Assembly (NCBI GenBank): GCA_050260095.1
Contig: JBLNBQ010000163.1
Location: 1 to 17,733, forward strand
Direction: 5' to 3'
Length of the DNA: 17,733 nucleotides
DNA from: JBLNBQ01 sp050260095
GTDB lineage: Bacteria; Bacillota; UBA5301; DYFA01
The translations under genes were made by a program, and so were the position numbers. Below are positions 7,066 through 15,182 of this stretch, piece by piece. How positions within the stretch are numbered: the stretch's first letter is position 1; each line of letters starts with the position of its first letter. The notes under the pieces were generated by a model. The model did no database searches, was not told the DNA's origin, and saw only the letters and a list, made by a program, of their open reading frames with translations.

Positions 7066-8539
7066 GGATCCCCGGGGGAGGGTTGGTCGCGCGGCGGCGA
7101 GGCGTGGCGGAGCTTCGGGCTGGCCGGTAGGCGGGACGCACGCCGCAGGCCCTGGCGGTCACCGGGTCGACCGCCATTAGATCCTCCCTGGTCAACTGGC
7201 TGAGCGAGGTTTTGCCCAGCGCCCGGAGGCCCTCGCCCATCTCCTCCCGGCAGGAAACGAGGAAGTTGGCCAGGCTGCGGACGGCCTCCCGCTGGTCGAA
7301 CCGGCCGCCGAGCTTGGCGCGGTACCCGATGAGCTGGGTGGGGGGCAGGCCGGGCAGCGTCTTGAGCACCTGCGTGTGCACGAGCGCCAACAGGGCCACG
7401 GTGCCGATGTAGACGGCGTCGGCCCCCAGCGCCACCGCCTTCAGGAACTCTCCGGGAGTGCGCAGGTTGCCGCCGATGATCAGGCTCATCCGACCGCGCA
7501 GGCCCTCCCGGTCCAGGAACCGCGCCGCCCGGGCCAGCGCGTAGAGGGTGGGGACGCCGAAATCGTCCTGGAGGGAGAGCGGGCTCTGCCAAGTGCCGGC
7601 CTGCGCGCCGCCGACCGTCACGAAATCGGCCCCGGCCTCGGCCACCAGCGCGAGGTCGTCCTCCAAGTGCGCTCCGGCGGAGAGTTTCACTCCGACCGGC
7701 ACCCCACCTGTAAGCTCGCGCAACTCGCCGATCAGCTGGCGCAGGTCGTCCACCGTGGCCAGCCCGGAGAAGCGGGCCGGCGCCATTGCCGCCTGTCCGG
7801 GCGGGATCCCCATCAAGGTGCGGAGGTTCTCATCCAGCACGTCCGGCGGCTCCACGGTGCCCAGGCCGCCCCGCGCCCCGCTGCCGACCTCGAGTTCGAC
7901 CGCGTCCCCTTGGCGAACCACCGCGGGAAGTTGCGTCCAGGGGGAACGCCCGTACTGGACCACCAGGTAGCGGGCGGCTTCCCGTTCGGCCGGGAAGAAG
8001 GGGCCTTCTCCGGTGGCCGAGGCGGTCCCGGCGAGGGCCGCCCCCTTTGCCAGCGCCACCTTGACCGGTCCGCTCAGGGCCAGGCCGTAGGCCATCGGCG
8101 CGATCATCACTGGGAAGTCGAGGGTCAGCGGGCGGGCGGCCTGCGGGCCGATGACCGTCCGAAGGTCCACCTCCTGGTCGCCGGGGGTCGGAAAAGTGTC
8201 CAGTTGGGCGAAGTCGAAGCGGAGGCGGTCGAAGTGCGGCAGTTGGTGGCGCGTGCCGAAGGGCCGGTTCAGGGCGCGTCCTTCCTCCGCCCGGAGACTG
8301 GTCTCCAGGATGACGGCCGGTCCGACCTTGGCCGTTGTCGAGAGCACCTCCAGCAGGTTATCGAGGTAAGGGTCGGTGAGCAGGCGCTTCAGGAAGGCGG
8401 CGAAGGTCAGGCGGGCCATGAGGCGGCCCCCGAAGAACAACACCGCCGCCACGCCGGACGTGCCGACAAAGGCGGCGGCCGCCATCAGGAGAAACAACCC
8501 GCCCGTCGTGAGGTTGGCTGCCAGATCACCGAACGCCAT
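7061..8539 (-). CDS. membrane-anchored FMN-binding glutamate synthase family protein
   Basis: 492 residues. One or two hydrophobic segments (about 13-36) give an N-terminal anchor, followed by the GltB-type FMN domain (about 125-430). Visible motifs are FPVMIAPMAYG (142-152), TASATGEGPFFPAE (172-184), GVPVGVKLSAG (279-289), FVTVGGAQAGTW (306-317) and the phosphate-binding IIGGNLRTPGEFLKAVALG (354-372). The cysteine cluster that ligates the 3Fe-4S centre in true GltB is absent: the matching region reads YIGTVALLALVHTQVLKTLP, and only two cysteines occur in the whole protein. It is therefore a stand-alone oxidoreductase of uncertain substrate, not a complete glutamate synthase. The last ~20 residues (RPARSSATPRRR onward) look non-native, and the stop lies in the palindrome. 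ATG 8539 follows a weak GCAGGAA site. Confidence 0.8.
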   Translation of the reverse strand: MAFGDLAANLTTGGLFLLMAAAAFVGTSGVAAVLFFGGRLMARLTFAAFLKRLLTDPYLDNLLEVLSTTAKVGPAVILETSLRAEEGRALNRPFGTRHQLPHFDRLRFDFAQLDTFPTPGDQEVDLRTVIGPQAARPLTLDFPVMIAPMAYGLALSGPVKVALAKGAALAGTASATGEGPFFPAEREAARYLVVQYGRSPWTQLPAVVRQGDAVELEVGSGARGGLGTVEPPDVLDENLRTLMGIPPGQAAMAPARFSGLATVDDLRQLIGELRELTGGVPVGVKLSAGAHLEDDLALVAEAGADFVTVGGAQAGTWQSPLSLQDDFGVPTLYALARAARFLDREGLRGRMSLIIGGNLRTPGEFLKAVALGADAVYIGTVALLALVHTQVLKTLPGLPPTQLIGYRAKLGGRFDQREAVRSLANFLVSCREEMGEGLRALGKTSLSQLTREDLMAVDPVTARACGVRPAYRPARSSATPRRRATNPPPGIP

Positions 8540-8590
8540 TTCCTGCCCCCTGCGCCTCTAGCCTTCCCCCTCTCCCCCGGCCTATCCCGC

Positions 8591-10048
8591 TCACCGGCGC
8601 CACCGGAACGTGGAAAGGGCGGCGGCGCCGACCAAGGCCCCGAAGAGCCCTCCCAGGATGAAGGTGCCGAGCGGCCCCAGCGCGGCGAAGCGGTCATAGG
8701 CCGGGCGTTCGGCGCGGCGCTGGTAGGGGGCGCGGGCCAGCACCGGCTTCGCCAGACGCGTGATGCGCCAGAGCGTGCCCGCGGCCCGGTCGGTCACGTA
8801 CATGACGCCCCCTTTGGCGAACGCGACCGACGAAGGCTCGACCAGCGCATCGGGGCGGCCGGCGGTGCCGGCCAGGAAGTCGACCGGCTCGCCGGCGGTG
8901 CGCCCCATCCGCACCACCCGCCCGGTGAGCGGCAGGAAGAGGTCGCCGCCCGGCGCGAAGTCCGCGGGAGCGAAGGCGAAGGCCCCGCCGCCGGAACCCG
9001 CCGGAAAGACCCGTTCCGGCTTGGGCGGCTTGCCCGGGTGCTCGCGGAGCAGGAACTGGGGCGCCGGGCCGTCCTTCGGCTTGAACTTGGCGAGCGTCAG
9101 CGGCTCTCCGGCCGCGTAGTCGGGCCAGCCGTACCAGGTGCCGGGACGCACCTTGTAGAGTTCGCACGGAGCGCCGGCCACCGGGCGGAGGCCGCGCGCC
9201 TGGTAGGAGCGGTTATAGGTCCACAGGTCACCCCGGGCGTCGAAGGCCACGCCAGCCGGATCCCGCAGGCCCCAGGCCACGACCTCGAGCCCGGAACCAT
9301 CGGGCCGCACCCGGTAAAGGGCCCCGCTCGGGCGGGCGCTCTCCCGCACCACTTGTCCGGGGTAGCCCGGCACGCCGAACGGCGAGAAGGCCCCCGTCTT
9401 CACGATCCCCTGGCGGTCGGGCGCCAGCAGGTTGGCGGAAGTGAAGCTGTGGCCGACCAGCACCAGTTCCTTAGCCGGACGGTCGTGCAGGCCGGGCTGG
9501 CGGGCGATCCACTCGGCGTTGTCCGGCCCGGCCACGCCGGAGTTCGTCACTGTCCCCTGGCCGAAATACAGCCACCCGTCGGGGCCGAAGACGGGCGCCG
9601 TGGTCCCGTGGTCTCCCAGGCTGGGCAGGCCGGTCACCAGATCACGCCGGCTTCCGCCGCCCTCGATGACCGTCAGCCGGCCGCCGTGAAGCACGAAAAG
9701 GCGCCCCTGGCGCAGGGCCACCCCCCCGAGCGGCGCCCGGAAGCCCGCCGCCACCTCGCTCACCCGGCCGCCCTCCACCCTGACCACCCGGGGCGTCCGG
9801 CCATCCTGGCCCGCCTCCGCCACCAGGACGCCCCCGCGCTCGTCGGTCACGACCTGCACCGGAGCGGCCAGGCCGCGCGCCAACAGTTCCGCCCGGTAGT
9901 CCGGGGGCACGCTGAGCGCCGCCCCGGCGGCGTCCGAGGCGCCCAGTTCTTTCACCACCGGCTGGACCAGGTCGGTCCGGGACATCACGACAAAAGCAAT
10001 GGCCAGGGTCACCACCATGACCCGGGCCATCGCCCTGAAGATGCGCAT
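8591..10048 (-). CDS. membrane-anchored PQQ sugar-dehydrogenase-type beta-propeller protein
   Basis: 485 residues. An N-terminal hydrophobic helix (about 8-24) exports or anchors the protein. The propeller has PPDYRAELLARGLAAPVQV, PLGGVALRQGRLFVLHGG, APVFGPDGWLYFGQG, WGLRDPAGVAFDARGDLWTYN, TWYGWPDYAAGEP, FAFAPADFAPGGDLFLPLTG and a final VMYVTDRAAGTLWRI blade, the pattern of soluble glucose dehydrogenase/GSDH (PQQ-dependent) folds. A second hydrophobic helix (about 455-478) ends in FRWRR, so the propeller is probably tethered outside the cell at both ends. PQQ and calcium ligands cannot be confirmed by eye, so enzymatic activity is open. The ATG at 10048 directly follows GGGGCGGGGAG. The next gene begins 51 bp downstream of its stop on the same strand. 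Confidence 0.78.
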   Translation of the reverse strand: MRIFRAMARVMVVTLAIAFVVMSRTDLVQPVVKELGASDAAGAALSVPPDYRAELLARGLAAPVQVVTDERGGVLVAEAGQDGRTPRVVRVEGGRVSEVAAGFRAPLGGVALRQGRLFVLHGGRLTVIEGGGSRRDLVTGLPSLGDHGTTAPVFGPDGWLYFGQGTVTNSGVAGPDNAEWIARQPGLHDRPAKELVLVGHSFTSANLLAPDRQGIVKTGAFSPFGVPGYPGQVVRESARPSGALYRVRPDGSGLEVVAWGLRDPAGVAFDARGDLWTYNRSYQARGLRPVAGAPCELYKVRPGTWYGWPDYAAGEPLTLAKFKPKDGPAPQFLLREHPGKPPKPERVFPAGSGGGAFAFAPADFAPGGDLFLPLTGRVVRMGRTAGEPVDFLAGTAGRPDALVEPSSVAFAKGGVMYVTDRAAGTLWRITRLAKPVLARAPYQRRAERPAYDRFAALGPLGTFILGGLFGALVGAAALSTFRWRR

Positions 10049-10062
10049 CTCCCCGCCCCCTC

Positions 10063-10093
10063 TCGCCCGCTTCGCTAAATGATAGGCGGGCGA
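10063..10093 (-). other. 8-bp inverted repeat between the MerR and beta-propeller genes
   Basis: TCGCCCGC (10063-10070) and GCGGGCGA (10086-10093) are perfect complements around a 15-nt AT-richer loop that includes TATCAT on the minus strand. No T-run follows. It could be a weak terminator after the regulator gene, or an operator in front of the propeller gene. Confidence 0.35.
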
Positions 10094-10106
10094 AGGGAGG
10101 CCTATG

Positions 10107-10547
10107 CTATTTGCGGTCTTCCGGCGGGCGCAGGCGCTGCTGGAGACCGGCCTGGTTGTTCACCGGATAGAGCGAGGTGAGCCGCGGTATCCGGCTCGTC
10201 AGTTGCTCAGCGGCGGGCAGCTTGGCGAGTTCCCCGGGAAGGTCCGGGGCCGCCTGCCCTTCGGGCAACGGCGGGACCTCCGGCGCCGGGCAAGCCGGAA
10301 CCGGGCGGCGCTTCGCCGACATGACCTCCTTCACCGCCTCGAGCGTCATCCCCTGCCGCAGGTAATCCTTGATCTCGTTCAGCAGGTCGACTTCCGCCCG
10401 GGTGTACAGCCGGCGCCGCCCTCCCGTACGCCGGGGCGAGATGAGGCCGGCCTGCTCATAATAGCGGATCTGCCGGCCGGAGAGCCCGGTCAGCTCCTGC
10501 ACGACCCCGATGGAGTAGACGGGGATGTTCTTATCCTCGCCAATCAC
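10107..10547 (-). CDS. MerR-family regulator, GlnR/TnrA-like
   Basis: About 146 residues from the GTG at 10547. This start is chosen because AAGGGG lies about 8 nt upstream; earlier in-frame TTG and GTG codons lack a correctly spaced site. The winged HTH (10-80) reads PVYSIGVVQELTGLSGRQIRYYEQAGLISP then TGGRRRLYTRAEVDLLNEIK, very close to the GlnR/TnrA pattern. The linker is Pro-rich and the C-terminus (LTSLYPVNNQAGLQQRL) does not resemble the glutamine-synthetase-sensing tail of B. subtilis GlnR. Nitrogen control is therefore a reasonable guess, not shown. It lies 30 bp after the GDP-mannose fusion gene, and a glutamate-synthase-like gene sits two genes downstream. It probably acts as a cytosolic dimer. 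Confidence 0.85.
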   Translation of the reverse strand: MIGEDKNIPVYSIGVVQELTGLSGRQIRYYEQAGLISPRRTGGRRRLYTRAEVDLLNEIKDYLRQGMTLEAVKEVMSAKRRPVPACPAPEVPPLPEGQAAPDLPGELAKLPAAEQLTSRIPRLTSLYPVNNQAGLQQRLRPPEDRK

Positions 10548-10561
10548 GGGAGTCACCCCTT

Positions 10562-10591
10562 CCAACCCACCATTGTTCTACGTCGGGTTGG
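10562..10591 (-). other. inverted repeat at the junction of the NDP-sugar fusion and MerR genes
   Basis: CCAACCC (10562-10568) and GGGTTGG (10585-10591) are perfect 7-bp complements with a 16-nt loop. On the minus strand the hairpin covers the last codons and stop of the upstream gene and ends about 14 nt before the MerR GTG start. It could serve as an operator, an attenuator or an mRNA-processing stem for the regulator gene. There is no T-run, and it does not match the GlnR box pattern. Confidence 0.35.
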
Positions 10592-13037
10592 TATTCCCCT
10601 CCAGTGTGAGGATGCGTTCCCGGAAAGACGAGAGTATCTCCGTCGCCTCGGCGGGGCTCCGCCCCTCGCTGAAGATGTGGAAGTAGGGCGCGTCCGCGTC
10701 GGGGAGGATGAGCGCCCAGGTGTCGGCGTCCTGCCCCGGGTAGACCTTCACCCCGTCGGTCAAATCCACGCGTTCGTCGCTGGCGTACTCCTCGAGCAGC
10801 GAGCGCATGACCCTGCCCTTGGCGTCCCAGTCGCAGGGCACCCGGTCGCGGGCGGTGTGGTAGGCGGGCACCTCGCTCAGCAGGCGGGAGAGCGGGACCC
10901 GGTCACGGGCCATCGCTTCGAGCAGGCGGGCGAGGGTCAGCAGCGCGTCGGAGACGGTGTGGAAATAGGGCGCCCCTCCCTCGTTCAGCAGGCGCTCCGC
11001 CTCCATCTGCGCCCGGGGGCTCGTCTTCGTCCGCACCACCTGCGCTCCGAAGCGGCTGGCCATCTTCTCCACCGACCCGGACGCCGTGACCGGGGCGACC
11101 ACCGCCCCGCCCTTCTTCATCGTCAGCAGGTTCATGAGGAGGCTCACCGATTCCTCGGGAACCGGACGCCCCGTCTCGTCCACCAGCGAGAGACTCTCAC
11201 CGGCGGCGTCGAGCAGCACGCCGAGTGCCCCGCCCGAGCGGACCACCTCGGCGCCCAGCTCCGCCAGGGTGACGGGTCCCTGGTCCGGCCCCACCTCGAC
11301 CCGGCGCACCCCGCACCCGAGATGGCTCAAGAAGGCCGGCAGGAGCAGGCCGAGCGGCCCCCCCTCCGCCCCGGTCACCACGACCGGCCGCGCCTTCTGG
11401 ACGCTCTCCCGGTCGAGCATCAGGAGCAGGCCGGAGAGATAGCGTTCGACGGCCCGGGGGAAGTAGACGATGCGTCCGATCCGGCACGGCTCGACCCTAC
11501 TGAAGTCCTCGCGGAAGAAGAGGTTCTCGACGCGGCGCTGGGCGGACTTGTCCAGGATGATCCCGCGCCGGTCCATGAATTCGAGCAGGACCTGGTCGGC
11601 CTCGAGCCGCGAGCGACGCACATAGACGCCGCCTTCCGCCTCCAAGGCCTGCACCGCGTAGCGGGCCGAGGGCGCGGTCACCGGCCCCAGGTCGATCACG
11701 TGGACGCCGCTGGAGGTGAGCCCGGTGGCCAGTGCCTGCTTGGCCATGCCGGCGGCCGGGTAGTCGTCGCACCCGACCACGAGGCGCGACCCCGGCTTGA
11801 CCTCGGCCCCGAAGGCCGCGCCGAGCCGGGCGGCGAACTCAGGCGTGACCTCCGCGTTCGCGACGCCCGAGACCCCCGTCTCGCCAAAGAGAGCCCGCGG
11901 GGAGCGGTTGCCCCAGACCAGGCTGGAAGTGAGGGCGATCCCGGCGTCGACCACCTTGCCGGGCCAGATCTTGACGCCCGGCTTCACCTGGGCCCGGGCG
12001 CCGATCTGGACGCCCTTGCCCACGATCGCGCCCTCAAAGACGGCCGCTCCGGCCCGCACGAAGACCCGGTCGGCCACGACCGCGCCCCGCAGTTCGGCCT
12101 GGCGGTCTATGACGGTGTTGCCCCACACGATGCTCCGCTTCACCGACGCCCCGCTGCGCACCACCGCGTGGTCGCCGATGACGGTCTCCGGGCCGAGTTC
12201 GACGCCGTCCTCGACGCGGACGAAATCCCCCAGCACCACCGGTGGGATAAGCACCGCCGCGGGGGCGACCTCGGTACCCTCGCCGGCGTAGACGCCGGGC
12301 GCGATCTCCGTGCCGGCCCGCGGCAGTTTCACGCGGCGGCCCAACACGTCGTAGTGCGACTCCCGGTACTGCTCGAGGTTGCCGATGTCCGACCAGTAGC
12401 CGTCCAGGACGCACCCGAAGAGGGGCTCCTTGCGGCTCAGAAGCTGCGGGAAGAGGTTCTTCGAGAAGTCCACGTTCTCGCCGCGCTTGAGGAAGTCGAG
12501 CACCCGCGGGTCGAGCACGTAGATGCCGGTGTTGACCGTGTCGGAGAAGACCTCGCCCCAGGACGGTTTCTCGAGGAACCGCCGGATGCGCCCGTCGGTG
12601 GCGGTGATCACGACCCCATACTCCAGGGGGTTCTCGACCCTAGTGAGGCCGATGGTGACCAGCGCCTCCCGCTCCTTGTGGAACGCCATCAGGCGGGAGA
12701 GGTCGAAATCGGTGAGCGCGTCCCCGGAGATCACCAGGAACGGCTCGTCGAGGAACTCCTCCGCATTCTTGACGCTCCCGGCGGTCCCGAGCGGGACCTC
12801 CTCCAGGGCGTAGCGGAGGCGGAGTCCCAACCTATGGCCGTCGCCGAAGTACGACTCGATCGCCTCCGGCAGGTAGCAGGTGGTGATCGCCACATCGGTG
12901 ATCCCGTAGCTCTTGAGCAGGACGAGTATGTGTTCGAGCATGGGGCGGTTCATCAAGGGGACCATGGGCTTGGGCACGTCGCAGGAGAGCGGGCGCAGGC
13001 GGGTCCCTTGGCCGCCCGCCATGACCACGGCTTTCAC
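10578..13037 (-). CDS. NDP-sugar pyrophosphorylase (GDP-mannose type) fused to a phosphomannomutase-like domain
   Basis: About 819 residues from the GTG at 13037. That codon overlaps the TGA of the upstream GT4 gene as GTGA, a classic coupled junction; an upstream in-frame start would run far into the neighbour. Domain 1 (1-235) is a nucleotidyltransferase: VKAVVMAGGQGTRLRPL, the KP at 23-24, VISGDALTDFDL, FLEKPSWGEVF and NTGIYVLDP. Domain 2 (about 240-370) is a left-handed beta-helix of hexapeptide repeats (GVYAGEGTEVAPAAVL onward). Domain 3 (about 390-819) has the phosphohexomutase layout, but its signature loops are lost. The phosphoserine loop reads GGVYVRRSRLEAD in place of TASHNP, the metal loop reads LLDAAGESLSLVDE in place of DGDGDR, and no GEXSGH is found. 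It likely makes an NDP-sugar (GDP-mannose or a relative), with the third domain structural or regulatory. Confidence 0.85.
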   Translation of the reverse strand: MKAVVMAGGQGTRLRPLSCDVPKPMVPLMNRPMLEHILVLLKSYGITDVAITTCYLPEAIESYFGDGHRLGLRLRYALEEVPLGTAGSVKNAEEFLDEPFLVISGDALTDFDLSRLMAFHKEREALVTIGLTRVENPLEYGVVITATDGRIRRFLEKPSWGEVFSDTVNTGIYVLDPRVLDFLKRGENVDFSKNLFPQLLSRKEPLFGCVLDGYWSDIGNLEQYRESHYDVLGRRVKLPRAGTEIAPGVYAGEGTEVAPAAVLIPPVVLGDFVRVEDGVELGPETVIGDHAVVRSGASVKRSIVWGNTVIDRQAELRGAVVADRVFVRAGAAVFEGAIVGKGVQIGARAQVKPGVKIWPGKVVDAGIALTSSLVWGNRSPRALFGETGVSGVANAEVTPEFAARLGAAFGAEVKPGSRLVVGCDDYPAAGMAKQALATGLTSSGVHVIDLGPVTAPSARYAVQALEAEGGVYVRRSRLEADQVLLEFMDRRGIILDKSAQRRVENLFFREDFSRVEPCRIGRIVYFPRAVERYLSGLLLMLDRESVQKARPVVVTGAEGGPLGLLLPAFLSHLGCGVRRVEVGPDQGPVTLAELGAEVVRSGGALGVLLDAAGESLSLVDETGRPVPEESVSLLMNLLTMKKGGAVVAPVTASGSVEKMASRFGAQVVRTKTSPRAQMEAERLLNEGGAPYFHTVSDALLTLARLLEAMARDRVPLSRLLSEVPAYHTARDRVPCDWDAKGRVMRSLLEEYASDERVDLTDGVKVYPGQDADTWALILPDADAPYFHIFSEGRSPAEATEILSSFRERILTLEGNTNPT

Positions 13038-14314
13038 GGGGTGCTCACCGCCTCGGGGACCGCCGGTGCGCTCCATCCGGCCGGGAGGTAGGCGGAGAGC
13101 CGCTCCGGGAAGTGTCCGAGCGCCGGGCGGTCGCTCCAGGCGCTCTGGGCGTACTCGGCCAGCACCTGCCGGTAGACCTCGTCGGTCGCCGCGGCGATCC
13201 CGCCCCAGTCGAACTCGTCGCGGACGTCCTCCAAGGCTTGCGCCGACAATTCCCGGGCCAGCTCGGGATTGTGCAGGAGGGTCAGGATGTTGTTGGCCAG
13301 GGAGTCGGAGTCGCCGGCGTAGGCCTTCAGGCCGTTGACGCCGTGCACCACGATCTCCGAGAAGCCGCCCGTGTCGGAGACGACCACCGGCGTGCCGGCG
13401 GCCATCGCCTCGAGGGCGACGATGCCGAACGGCTCGTAGGTGCTGGGATAGACCGCGACGTCGGCCGTGGTGAGCAGGGCGTTGCGGGTGGCGTCATCGA
13501 TGAACCCCGGGAAGGAGACCCGATCGGCGACGCCCAGGGCGGCGGCGCGCTCCTTGAGCTCGCCGGCGAGCGGGCCGGTGCCGGCAATCACCAGGCGGGT
13601 GCCGGGCGCGTAGTGCAGGATCTTCGGGCTGGCCTCCAGGAGTACCCCCGCCCCCTTCTCCTGCACCAGCCGGCCGACGAAGAAGACCAGCTTCTCTCCG
13701 GATCCGGCGAATCGCTCCCGGATGGCCGGCGCGTCGGGTGCCCGCTGGAAGAGCTGCCGCTTGACGCCGTTGGGGATGACGGTGATCTTGTCCGCCGGCA
13801 CCTGAAAGACCCCCCGCACCTCGTCGCGCATGTGGACGGAGCAGGTGATCACCTGCCAGGCCTCATAGGCCAGCCACCATTCGGTGTCGCTGATCCGGCG
13901 GGAGAGGTCGTTGTGCAGGCCCTGGTTGCGCCCCCACTCGGTGGCGTGGATGGTGGCCACCAGCGGGCGCCGCCAGGCGTGTTTCAGCGCGGCGGCGGCG
14001 TAGGCCACCAGCCAGTCGTGGGCGTGGATCACGGCGGGCGGTTCGAGCCCGAGGGCGAGCACGCGCTCGAGCATGGCGAAGTTGAGCGTGAGCACGGAGG
14101 CGTAGAAGTCGCCCGAGACGGGATACCCGCCGCGGGTGCGGTGGATCACGACCCCGCTGCGGGTGGTCTCCGGCGGCTCGCCGGGACAGTCGGAGGTCAG
14201 GACGTGGACTTCGTGTCCCCGCTCGACCAGGGCCTCGGAGAGTTCCTGAACGTGTCGGGCGAGCCCTCCTACGACTTTCGGCGGGTACTCCCAGGAAAGC
14301 ATCAGGATGCGCAT
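13034..14314 (-). CDS. GT4 family glycosyltransferase, glycogen-synthase-like
   Basis: 426 residues from the ATG at 14314, chosen because GGAGG lies 7 nt upstream and MRILMLSWEYPPKVVGGLARHVQ is the canonical GT-B start. The C-terminal nucleotide-sugar half has VIPNGV (179-184), FFVGRLVQEKG (211-221; R215 and K220 contact the donor diphosphate in the family) and the EX7E pair E294/E302 in YEPFGIVALEAMAAGTPVV. No membrane segment is seen, so it is cytosolic. The WEYPP..GGLARHV start is shared with GT4 enzymes that use ADP- or GDP-sugars, including maltose-1-phosphate/GlgM-type and archaeal glycogen synthases. The 4-bp overlap with the NDP-sugar pyrophosphorylase suggests that enzyme makes its donor. 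CwlD lies 60 bp upstream. The acceptor is unknown. Confidence 0.87.
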   Translation of the reverse strand: MRILMLSWEYPPKVVGGLARHVQELSEALVERGHEVHVLTSDCPGEPPETTRSGVVIHRTRGGYPVSGDFYASVLTLNFAMLERVLALGLEPPAVIHAHDWLVAYAAAALKHAWRRPLVATIHATEWGRNQGLHNDLSRRISDTEWWLAYEAWQVITCSVHMRDEVRGVFQVPADKITVIPNGVKRQLFQRAPDAPAIRERFAGSGEKLVFFVGRLVQEKGAGVLLEASPKILHYAPGTRLVIAGTGPLAGELKERAAALGVADRVSFPGFIDDATRNALLTTADVAVYPSTYEPFGIVALEAMAAGTPVVVSDTGGFSEIVVHGVNGLKAYAGDSDSLANNILTLLHNPELARELSAQALEDVRDEFDWGGIAAATDEVYRQVLAEYAQSAWSDRPALGHFPERLSAYLPAGWSAPAVPEAVSTP

Positions 14315-14374
14315 GGTGGTCCTCCAGGCAAGTTGGAATGGCAACGCAGTTAGCGTGTTCCAGGCCTTGCCCAG

Positions 14375-15115
14375 CTATGCGCCGGCCGCGTAGCGGCGGA
14401 GGGCCGCGACGAGGGCGGCCGCCACCCTTCGGCGGAAAGAAGGGTCGGTCAGCCTGACCCGGTCTTCCGGGTGCGAGAGGAATCCGATCTCGACGAGGAC
14501 GGTGGGACACGGGGAGTGACGGAGGAGATAAAGGGTGTTGGGCCAGGCCCGCTCGGAGCAGCCCGGGTAGAGGCGGAGCAGTTCCTCCTGGACGAGGCGG
14601 CCCAGCCGTTCGCTCTCCCGGGAGGCGCCCTGGAAGAAGGTGATGGGCCCCCGCAGGCCGAGGCTGTGAGCCGCGTTGAGGTGCACGGAGAGGAGGAGTT
14701 CCGCCCCGCTGCGCCGGACCAAGTTCACCCGGGCGTGGAGATCGCGGCGCTGGCGAAACTCACCCCGGCCCAGTTTGCTCAGATCGTGATCGCGTTCCCG
14801 GGTTAGAAAGACCCGCGCCTCCTCGGCGTGGAGCAGCCGGCGCACCTCCAGGACCACGTCGAGGGCCAAGTCCTTCTCCAGCCACGGGCCGGCGCTGCAC
14901 CCGCCGTCGATGCCGCCGTGCCCGGCATCCAGGGCGATCAGCCGGCCGGCGAGGGGGTAGCGCGGGTCGGGCGGCGGAACGGGGGCCGGCTGGCGACCGG
15001 GTCCGGGCGGGGAGCCGAAGACGTCGGCATAGGCGAGCAGGCCCGCCAGAAAGCTGAGCGCGGCGATGGCCAAAGCCAAGCGGACGCGGCGTCCGACCAG
15101 GACGAGGATAGTCAA
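14375..15115 (-). CDS. cwlD: spore-cortex N-acetylmuramoyl-L-alanine amidase CwlD-like
   Basis: 246 residues from a TTG at 15115, chosen because GGAGG lies 7 nt upstream; the ATG at 15139 lacks a site. An N-terminal hydrophobic helix (about 12-30) exports or anchors it, followed by a Pro-rich linker. The Amidase_3 domain (57-244) has the zinc ligands LDAGHGG (H66), LEKDLAL (E80) and SVHLNA (H145) and the catalytic VEIGFLSHPED (E209). The order GIDGGCSAGPWLEKD, LTRERDHDLS, RRDLHARVNL closely follows B. subtilis CwlD, which removes stem peptides so that muramic-delta-lactam can form in spore cortex. No SPOR or LysM repeats are present. It is divergent from pdaB, with about 67 bp between starts and no promoter I could call with confidence. 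Confidence 0.85.
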   Translation of the reverse strand: MTILVLVGRRVRLALAIAALSFLAGLLAYADVFGSPPGPGRQPAPVPPPDPRYPLAGRLIALDAGHGGIDGGCSAGPWLEKDLALDVVLEVRRLLHAEEARVFLTRERDHDLSKLGRGEFRQRRDLHARVNLVRRSGAELLLSVHLNAAHSLGLRGPITFFQGASRESERLGRLVQEELLRLYPGCSERAWPNTLYLLRHSPCPTVLVEIGFLSHPEDRVRLTDPSFRRRVAAALVAALRRYAAGA

Positions 15116-15182
15116 ACCATCACCCTCCGCCCCAGACATAAGGCCGGGACGCCAAAATACATATTTGCCGGGGTGAGGAGAT

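Noticed and set aside
7376..10078. A 900-codon open frame on the plus strand
   Set aside because: It is antisense to the glutamate-synthase-like and beta-propeller genes, both with clear motifs. The product is low in complexity, and there is no ribosome binding site.
10104..13091. A 995-codon open frame on the plus strand
   Set aside because: It is antisense to the well-supported NDP-sugar fusion and the MerR gene. Its product is rich in His, Arg, Gly and Pro without domain motifs, a typical shadow in GC-rich DNA.
15116..15182. ATATT-containing stretch between cwlD and pdaB as a sigma-E promoter
   Set aside because: The -35-like match is good, but the required -10 would fall on the pdaB start codon. 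No acceptable pair was found on the other strand.
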